A DNA stretch of 64,000 nt. It comes from VRUE01 sp963780815 (GTDB lineage Bacteria > Actinomycetota > Thermoleophilia > Solirubrobacterales > 70-9). The stretch is taken from the NCBI GenBank assembly GCA_963780815.1, contig CAWADG010000014.1, forward strand, positions 186,001 to 250,000, in the 5' to 3' direction. A model generated the notes under the pieces. The model saw only the letters and a program-made list of their open reading frames with translations, made no database searches and was not told the origin of the DNA. Numbering within the stretch: position 1 is the first letter of the stretch; every line of letters starts with the position of its first letter. The position numbers were made by a program, and so were the translations under genes. Positions 53,214 through 61,504 of this stretch are shown one piece after another.

Positions 53214-54425
53214 CTAGCCTGGCTGCGCCCCCGTGACCGGCATCAGGACGATCCGGGCGAGCTCCGGTGCGAGCTCGGGGAGCGAGCTGCTCTGGTTGCG
53301 GGCGAGCTCGTGCTGGATTACCGACCATCCCCCGCTTCCGATCGCCGCCAGGACGACCTCGGAGGTCCTGCGGTCGAGCTCCTTCGGGGCCAGCTCGGGC
53401 CGCAGGAAGGCGGTGAAGCTCTCCATCGCCGCGTCGGCATGATCGAGCGCGACGGGCCCGGCGGTCGGCAGGTCGAAGAACGTGAAGCGGGCGAAGACCT
53501 CGTTGCCGGCGATGTACTCGACCATCGCCCGGAGCCCGGCGCCGATTTTGGCGCCGCCGCCGTCCGTGTCATCGAAGGCGGCGCGAGTGACGAAGAGCGC
53601 CTCGCCGGCGTTGACGTCGAAGGCGGCGAGGAACGCCTCGCGTTTGTTGTCGAAGTACTCGTAGAAGGTCTGATTTGAGGTTCCGGCCGCCGCCGAGATC
53701 GCCGGGATGCTGAGGTTTTCGAAGCCCCTCTCGACCACCAGCCGGCCCGCGGCGCGGACGATCCGTTCCCGCTGCGTCAGCTCGGCGCGGCTGCGGGCGC
53801 TGTCCGGAGGCTCCTCCCAGTCGAGCTTCTTGTTGGTGCCTTTCGCCGCCTCCGGGCGCGGCTCTCCGGCGGCCGCCGCCGCCTCGGCCACGGCCTCGGT
53901 GTCGGGCTGCTGATAGCCGAGAGCAAACTCCGTGAGCTCATCGACCAGGCCGGGGAGCCTGTCGGCGGTGCCGTCGCGAAGGTGCCGGTAGACGACTCCG
54001 CGAATCCCGGCGCCGATTGCGCGCACCGTCATTCCCGAGACCTCGAGATCGGACGGCGACAGCTCGAAGCAGTCGCGGATCGCGCCTTCGAAGACCGCGG
54101 AGACCCGTTCCCGGTGGGCCACTCCGGCACTGCCCAGCGTCAGCGACTCGACGATCACCAGGTTCGACTCCTGCGGATGGGCGAGGACGATCTCGATGAA
54201 GGTCGAGAGCGCGGCGCTCAGCCGCTCGCGGTAGTCCTCGTGCGTCTCGCACGCGGCCGCGACCCGCTCCTCGATCCGGTCGAGGATCTCATCGGAGGTG
54301 GCGAGGAAGGCTTGTTGCTTGCTCTCGAAATGCTCGTAGAAGGTCGACTTCGAGACGCCCGCGAGGCGGACGAGCTCGCGCAGGGTCGTCCCGGAGTAGC
54401 CGTGGCGCCCGACCGCCTCGACCAT
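53214..54425 (-). CDS. Double TetR-domain transcriptional regulator, start uncertain
   Basis: From the ATG at 54425 the product has 403 residues. The frame is open upstream, and the residues before this ATG (VLRHQRARLQSA) complete the first helix of the TetR fold, so the true start is probably further upstream. I see no ATG, GTG or TTG there, so a non-canonical start or an error is possible. The first helix-turn-helix is GYSGTTLRELVRLAGVSKST, then FYEHFESKQQAFLATSD. The second is near residues 220-270 (NLSIPAISAAAGTSNQTFYE). The linker between halves is Ala/Glu-rich. It is divergent from unit 3 with a large palindrome in between. Confidence 0.82.
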   Translation of the reverse strand: MVEAVGRHGYSGTTLRELVRLAGVSKSTFYEHFESKQQAFLATSDEILDRIEERVAAACETHEDYRERLSAALSTFIEIVLAHPQESNLVIVESLTLGSAGVAHRERVSAVFEGAIRDCFELSPSDLEVSGMTVRAIGAGIRGVVYRHLRDGTADRLPGLVDELTEFALGYQQPDTEAVAEAAAAAGEPRPEAAKGTNKKLDWEEPPDSARSRAELTQRERIVRAAGRLVVERGFENLSIPAISAAAGTSNQTFYEYFDNKREAFLAAFDVNAGEALFVTRAAFDDTDGGGAKIGAGLRAMVEYIAGNEVFARFTFFDLPTAGPVALDHADAAMESFTAFLRPELAPKELDRRTSEVVLAAIGSGGWSVIQHELARNQSSSLPELAPELARIVLMPVTGAQPG

Positions 54426-54606
54426 TGCCGACTGAAGCCGGGCCCGCTGGTGGCGGAGGACGGCCTCGGGGGGAGCTTCTTGAGGCCCTCCGTGACCGGA
54501 GGGATCAGAGGCTCGACCGGCCGGAAACCTCGGTCGACAGGCGCCATCCCGGCGAGAACGATAGCCCGGAAGAGCGCCGGAGGCGTGTACGAGATTTGAG
54601 AGACGC

Positions 54607-54635
54607 GGGTACCGGCGGTGACGCAGCCGGTACCC
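54607..54635. promoter_or_regulatory. Large palindrome, candidate TetR operator
   Basis: GGGTACCGGC (54607-54616) and GCCGGTACCC (54626-54635) are perfect 10-bp arms around a 9-base centre. The site lies 27 bases before the -35 box of unit 3 and upstream of the divergent double-TetR gene. Its size and place fit an operator controlling both directions. Confidence 0.65.
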
Positions 54636-54662
54636 AGTTTTACAATTATTCGCGTACCACCG

Positions 54663-54692
54663 TTGACAAGAGCACGGAGATGCGTCTAGAGT
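54663..54692 (+). promoter_or_regulatory. Unit 3 promoter
   Basis: TTGACA (54663-54668) is followed after 18 bases by TAGAGT (54687-54692), a moderate -10 match. It faces A6. Confidence 0.55.
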
Positions 54693-54817
54693 GCGCGCCT
54701 ACCCGCTAAAGGGAGCGGGCGCTGAACAGGGAATCAGACCGGGCCAGAGGCCCGCGCCTGCGACAGGGATCAAAGGGCGAGCCAAGGGGGCCGGTCTCAA
54801 CTCCGAGGGAGAGAAAC

Positions 54818-57725
54818 TTGAGCGCAGTGGAGATGGCGCGTACCGCAGTCCCCGCCGGTCGCGGCCGCAACCTCCGCCGGGCTCTGGGGACGCTCTCGCT
54901 GGTTCTGGCCCTGGGCCTGATCGCGAGCGCCGGCACCGCCTTCGCCGAAAATATCCACACGACCAACGTCGGTGCCTACGGCAAGGAAGGCACGGCCACC
55001 ACCGGCACCGGCAGCAGCTGCCGGATCACCTACCAGGCGGCTGAAAAACGCCTCTACCTGCTGTCGGACGCGAAGATCTACGGCCTCGAAATCTCGAGCC
55101 CGGGGACCGCGGTGCAGCTCCCCGGCTACCCCCTCAGCCCCGGCATCGGAAGCGCGTTCTGCACCGGCAGCGACATCGAGGTCGACAACACGAACGGCCC
55201 GTCGAAGGGCCGCTATTACACCAGCGCCGGCGGGCAGTCGGGGAACGAAATCACAGCATTCGAACCGAACGGGACGAAGCTCACGACCCCCTGGCCGGCC
55301 CTCGCGACCAGCCTCTGCAGCGTGGCGGTGCTCCCCAACGGCGATGTCTGGGGCTGGAGCCAGTTCCCGCAGCCGCCGACGATCGCCCGCTTCAACTACC
55401 TGGGCGAACCGCTGAGCTCGCTGCCGACCAACGCCGGCGGCTGTCCGCAGATGGCGATCGACGCGACGACGAGCGACCTCTACCGGGTCGGGTACTCGGA
55501 AGGCTTCGCCAAATACGGCCTCACGAGGTACACGGCGGCGAGCAACTACACCAGCGGCAAATACATCGCGCCGGCATCGGAATTCCGCGACTACGCCGTC
55601 AACGGCACGCTCGGCAAGGCCTACATCGCCACCTCGAGCGGGGTCGAAGTCTTCAGCGTCGAAGACGGCGAATGGCTCGAAACGATCTCGACCGGCGGCG
55701 AAGCGCGCAGCCTCTCGCTGGACGAAGCGAGCGACACCCTGTTCGTCGAGGTCGGCGAACAGTCGAGTGGCCGGATCAAGGAATACCCGCCGCACATCGT
55801 TCCCGACGCGAGCACCGTCAGCGCCAGCGGCGAAGGCCTTGTCAGCGGCTCCGTCGACGCGCTGTCGAACGGCTCGGTCACGAGTTGCTCGGTCGAATAC
55901 GGCCTCAGCGGCTTGAAACGGGGCGAAGCGTACGAACACTCGGTCCCATGCTCCCCCGCCGCCCCATACACCGAAGGATCGACAACGCCGATAACCGCCC
56001 AGCTCACCGGGCTGATCGGCGAGACCACCTACCACTACAGGGTGATCGCGGCCAATGCGACGGGCACCGGCTACGGGAAAGACAAGACTTTCGTGCCCCA
56101 CTACGTGCAGAACGTGGTCACCGAACCGTGCTCGGGGGTCACGACCGCCACGGCGACCCTCAACGCCTCCTACGACGGCAATGGCGAAGACACCCACTAC
56201 TTCTTCGAATGGGGCCTGAAGGGGAAACCGTACGAACACACGACCCCCGACACCGACGCGGCCTCGCCGGTCGTGCACACCGGGGTCAGCGAATCGATCT
56301 CGGGCCTGACCTCCGACACCGCCTACCACTACCGGGTGGTGATGAGCAACGGGAAAGGGACGAGCCCGGGCAACGACGTCGAATGCGCCTCCGCGAACGC
56401 GGTGACGGCCCTGACCACGGAAGCGGTCTCCAACCTGACCTCGTCCTCGGTCACGCTCAACGGCTCCTGGAACGGCAATGGCGAAGACACCCACTACTTC
56501 TACGAATGGGGATTCGCCACCGGGTCTGGCTTCGAACATTCGACTCCGTCCCCGGCGGGCGACGGCGGCAGCAGCGCCGAACATCAGGTCCATCCGCTCG
56601 CCTTGACCGGGCTGGCCTCCGACGCGACCTACCGGTTCCGGATCATCGCCAGCAACAGCAAGGGGACATCGACAGGAGAAACGCTGACGTTCAAGACGTT
56701 CAAATTCCCGTCGGTGAAATACCTCCAGCCGACGAAATACGAACCGACCTCGATCCAGCTGAACACGCTGGTCAACCCCAACGGAGGCGGGGCGACCACT
56801 TTCCATTACGACTACGGGACCACGGCCGCGTACGGCTCGAGCACTCCGGAGAGCAGCTCGATCGGCTCCGACTCGAACTTCCATGAAGCGAGCCAGGTGA
56901 TCGCGGGGCTGTCCCCGGGCACGACCTACCACTACCGGATCGTGGCCACGGGACCGGGTGGCCCCTACGAAAGCGAAGAAGATCAGACCTTCACGACGCT
57001 TCCGGTTCCCCCGACGATCGCGGGCAGCACTGTCACGGAACGATCGCCGACGGCCGCGAGGGTCAATGCCGACGTGAAGCCGGGCTTCGGAGCCACGGTC
57101 GTCTACCTCGAATACGGCGAGTCGCCGGCCTATGGGTCGGCGACGATTCCGGGCCCGGCGCTTGCCGCCGACAACGAACCGCATCAGGTCAGCGTCAAGC
57201 TCTCGGGTCTCTCACCAGGCACCACCTACCACTACAAGGTCGTCGCCATCAACTTCAACGGGTCCGCGACCAGCCCCGACCTGACCTTCACCACCGGCGG
57301 GGTGCCTCGTGTCGGCAGCGAGTCGTCGTCGGACGTCACGGAAACCTCCGCCAAGGTGTCGGCTCTGATCAACCCGAATCTCAGCAACGCGACCTATCAC
57401 GTCGAGTATGGCCTGTCGACCGCGTACGGGTCCAGCAAGGGTGAGAGCGCCCCCTGTCGGTGCTGACGACACCGATCACCCGGTTACCGAAGACCTGGCG
57501 GGTCTCAGCCCGGGGACGACCTACCACTACCGGGTCGTGGCAACGAACGCTGTTGGTTTGACCGCCGGGGAAGACGCGACGTTCACGACGCCGATGACCA
57601 GGACGGAACCACCACCACCGACTCTGCACTGCAAGAAGGGTTTCGTCAAGCGGCACGGCAAGTGCGTGAAGAAAAAGAAGCCGAAGAAGAAGAAACGTCA
57701 CGGCAATAGGGCGGGGAGCCGGTGA
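54818..57725 (+). CDS. A6: exported Fn3-repeat protein, one frameshift
   Basis: Translation starts at the TTG at 54818 with GAGGGAGAG upstream; an ATG at 54833 is an alternative. The signal peptide (LGTLSLVLALGLIASAGTAFA) ends near residue 47. A weak NHL-like region follows, then six Fn3-like repeats ending in YHYR-type motifs. A Cys-bounded basic tail (CKKGFVKRHGKCVKKKKPKK) ends the protein. It has no DCRAYEL module, like A1, and like A1 it precedes a DCRAYEL protein. An extra C in the run at 57450-57454 shifts the frame; with four Cs the text reads GESAPVGADDTDHPV into the last repeat. Without this change the product ends at 57466. The stop overlaps the A7 start. Confidence 0.78.
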
Positions 57726-60700
57726 TGGCCGAGCGCAAGAACAGGAGAGCTCAATTGAGGATCGCCAACCCGCGCGTCGCCGGCCTGGCCGGGTTCGCAG
57801 TGTCCGTTCTCGCGACGCTCGCGCTCTTCACGCCTCTCGCGTCCGCCGAATACCTCGGCCATGTGCGCACGGGCACGATCGAAGGCTCCGGAACCGACTC
57901 GATCAGCTTCGCCTCCGCGATGGCGGTCGACAACTCGAGCGGGCCCTCGCATGGCGATATCTACATCACCGAATCCGGGAACCACCGGGTCCAGAAGTTC
58001 GCTGCAAACGGCAACTTCCTCCTGATGTTCGGCGACGAAGTCAACGAAACCACCGGCGGCGACGTCTGTCCCGTCAACCCGGGCGACGTCTGCAAACCGG
58101 GGACGAACGGCGGCGGCGCACAGCAGCTCGGCCAGCCGGCGCTGATCGCGGTCGACAACTCGAACAGCCCATCGAGGGGCGACGTCTACGTCACCGAGTT
58201 CACCAGCAAGTCGGTCCGCAAGTACAACGAAAACGGCGTTCTCCAGACCGGCTGGGGGAACGGCGGTGTTCAGACCGGAGCCGGCAGCTCGAACGGAGGC
58301 CCGTTCCAGCTGCCGGGCGGGGTCGCCGTCGACAGCTCCGGAAATCTCTCCGTCCTCAACGACGTCAACGGCTCGGGCGGCAAAGTCATCAAGTTCACCG
58401 AGAGCGGCGAACCGATTCCGAACGCCGTCGAAAGCTGTGCGGAAGACACAAATCAGGGCGGGCTGGCCTTGTCGCCAGACTCGACGACGTACTACAAGAT
58501 CAACAACTTCCGTTCGATCACCCAGTTCACGGGGGCCCCGGGCCAGTGCCGGACCTTCAGTCTGTACGGAGAAGGGAACAGCAAGGAAGGTCTCGCGGTC
58601 GACCCCGCGACCGGCACCGTCTTCGGCATCGACCGCGCCGGCTTCTTCTCCGGCGGGAACAAGATCAGCGAATATATCCTCGACCCGAGCAAGTTCCCGC
58701 TCAATTCGGCTGGCGTTCCATGCCCCCTGTCATCGATGGGCGCGGAACCGCCCTATCAGTTCGGGTGCCCGTCCACGCATACCTTCGGAGCCGGCGAACT
58801 CAACGCCAGCCGAGCGATCGGGGTCAACGGCTCAACCAACACGGTTTACGTGGTGACCGCGCGGAAGGCGCGACCGCGGCCCAGATCGCCGTTTTCTCGC
58901 CGCTGAACATCCCCAAGGTCACCACCGGGGAAACCACCGCGGTTGCGCAGACGACGGCCACCGTCACCGGCCACGTCGACCCCGACAGTGCCGGGACCAT
59001 CACGGAATGCTATTTCGAATTCGGGCCGACCAGCACCTACGGGAACAAAGCGCCCTGCACTCCGGCCGCGCCGCTGAGCAGCCCGATCGACGTCGAAGCG
59101 AACCTGACGAAATTGAGCAGCGGCCGCCTCTACCACTACCGGGTCGTGGCCGTCAACTCCCTTGGGAAAGCGGTCGGCTCCGACAAAACGCTGATTACGA
59201 CGGCGCCCCCCACCATCATCTCGTTCTCGTCGTCCGACCTGACCGCGACGACGGCAGACCTTCACGCGACGATCGTCCCGAACAGCATCGAGACCACCTA
59301 CCACTTCGAATACGGCCCCTCGATCGCCTATGGGACGAGCATTCCGATACCCGATGAAGACATCGGCAACGGCGCCGACCCGGTGGAAGTCACGCAGCAC
59401 CTCGAAGGCCTGGTCCACACCACCTACCACTTCCGAGTCGTTGCCGAAAACGAACTCGGAACGACGATCACCGAAGACCAGACCTTCAACTTCTTCCCGC
59501 CCGAATGCCCGAACCGGGGCGTGCGCCAGGCGACCGGCAGCGGATACCTGCCCGATTGCCGGGCCTACGAGCTCGTCTCACCGGCCAATGCTGGAAACGT
59601 CGTCTTCAGCCCGGGCGAACAGGTCCCGGTCTCGACCTATGCCACCCATCCGGCCAGGTTGGCCTTCAGTGGATCGTTCGGCGTCGTCACGGGCTCCGAA
59701 CCGCCGAACGGCCTCGACGACATGTACAGCGCCACCCGCATGGCCACGGGGTGGACCACTTCCTTCATCGGGAGGAAGGGAAACGAAGTCCAGGACAATT
59801 GCTACGAGAATTCCGATGCCCAGCTGGCCATCTTCCTCGTCTTCCGTTGCGAATATTTCATCTTCCAGGGCGTCGAACAGCCTCCGACGAATCTGCCCTT
59901 CATATTCGATTCGGAAGGAAACTCGCTCGGCCGCTGGCCGGTCAGCTGGTCGCTGATCCCCAACGCGGATGAAGTGATAGGCGCGCTCCAGCCGTCACCC
60001 GACTTCAGCCACATGGCGTTCTCGTCGAACAACATCGCCTTTGCGCCGAATGGCCTCACGCATGCGCCCGGGTCGGCCTACGACTACAACCCCGCCACCG
60101 GCTCGACGACCATCATCTCCTACGATCCAGCGGAAACCCGATCGGGCAGGAGCCCGGGAACGCGGAGCTCGACGCAGGAGTTCATCCTGTTCCCGGGGGG
60201 ACAGCCGACCGGCGAATACGTGCCCAACATCGGCAAACCGATTCCGAACCAGACGCACCCCGGGGTGTCCAAAGACGGCACGCACATCCTGATGTCCACC
60301 TCCAGCGCCCCGTTCCAACAGTTCACGCCCGAACCGGTGAAACCGGTCCGGCTCTACATGCGGGTCGACGACTCCATCACCTATGAAGTGTCGGGGGGCA
60401 AATACGTGCAGTACGTCGGGATGACCGAAGACGGCTCCAAAGTGTTCTTCACCTCCAACGAACCAGCTGACCGCGGACGACCACGACACAAGCCGGGACC
60501 TCTTCATGTGGAGCGAGGGAACCGATTCGATCCTCAGGATCTCGGCCGGCGAAAGTGGTACCGGCGACACGGATAGCTGCACTCCCTCCGCCAACTGGAC
60601 GACGAAATGCAGCATTCAGGTGCCGGAAAGCGAAGAGCCGAACGTCGACAACTACATCGCCTCGCAGAATGGAGACGTCTACTTCTACTCGCCCGAGCGC

Positions 60701-61504
60701 TTGGTCGGGGTCGACGCCGCTGCGGGAGAGAAAAACCTCTATCTGTGGCATGAAGGCGAACTCAAATATGTCACCTCCGCCAGCCTGAGCCGGATTCAGA
60801 CAACGCCGACGGACACGCACATGGCGTTCATCACCAAGACGCGGGTCAGCTCGTTCGATAACAAAGGATTCGCCGAGATGTACACCTACGACCCGAGCGA
60901 CGGGATCATCCGGTGCGTCTCCTGTCCGACCGAAGGCAAAGCGCTGACGGGGAACGTCGAAGGCAGTCTCAACGGGCGTTATCTCACCGATGACGGTCGC
61001 ACTTTCTTCTACTCACCGGACGCGCAGGTCTCCTACGACACCAACCATCTGTACGACGTCTACGAGTTCGTCGACGGCCGTCCGCAGCTGATCACGACCG
61101 GAACGGCGAATCTCGACAGCACGACCACTCCGAGCGGTCAAGCGAGGAAAGGCGGGCTCATCGGGGTGAGCGCGGACGGCGTGAATGCGTACTTCGCGAC
61201 CTTCGACACGCTCGTGCCGGAAGACCAAAACGGCCAGTTCATCAAGTTCTACGACGCCCGGACGGGTGGCGGCTTCCCGGTCGAAGTGCCGCTCCAGCCC
61301 TGTCAGGCGGCCGACGAGTGCCACGGGCCCGGAAGCGAACCGCCCCGGGTGCCGACGATCGGCAGCACCGACAACCTGGGCGCCGGCGGCAACGCCCAGC
61401 CCGAAGCGAGCGCGGAAGGCAAGCGCAAGAGCCACAAGAAGAAGCGTGCGCACAAGCGCAAGCACCATCGCCACGCACGACGCTCGCAGGGGGCTTCCCG
61501 ATGA
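57725..61504 (+). CDS. A7: exported NHL-Fn3-DCRAYEL-PD40 protein, two frameshifts
   Basis: The ATG at 57725 overlaps the A6 stop (GTGATGG); MAERKNRRAQL resembles the N-termini of B3 and B4. The signal peptide ends near LASAEYL. NHL-like repeats follow (AMAVDNSSGPSHGDIYITES). One missing base near 58862 shifts frame before EGATAAQIAVFSPLNIPKVT. Two Fn3-like repeats, then CPNRGVRQATGSGYLPDCRA and YELVSP near 59509, then PD40 repeats. One extra C at 60463 shifts frame again (SNE/QLTADDHDTSRDLF). AADECHG near 61310 and a Lys/His/Arg tail close the protein. Joined, it has about 1258 residues, the counterpart of A2 and A4. Its stop overlaps the B5 ATG (ATGA). Confidence 0.77.

Larger units (their letters stand above)
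54426..54817. other. Intergenic regulatory region in front of unit 3
   Basis: Of these 392 bases, the left part probably encodes the missing N-terminus of the double-TetR protein. The middle holds the palindrome at 54607-54635 and an AT-rich block (TTTTACAATTATT). The right part holds the promoter at 54663 and a leader of about 120 nt with a GGGCC...GGCCC hairpin near 54744-54759. Confidence 0.5.

Noticed and set aside
12014..61504. LPXTG sortase signals on the A proteins
   Set aside because: The C-termini are Lys-rich without an LPXTG motif or a closing hydrophobic segment.
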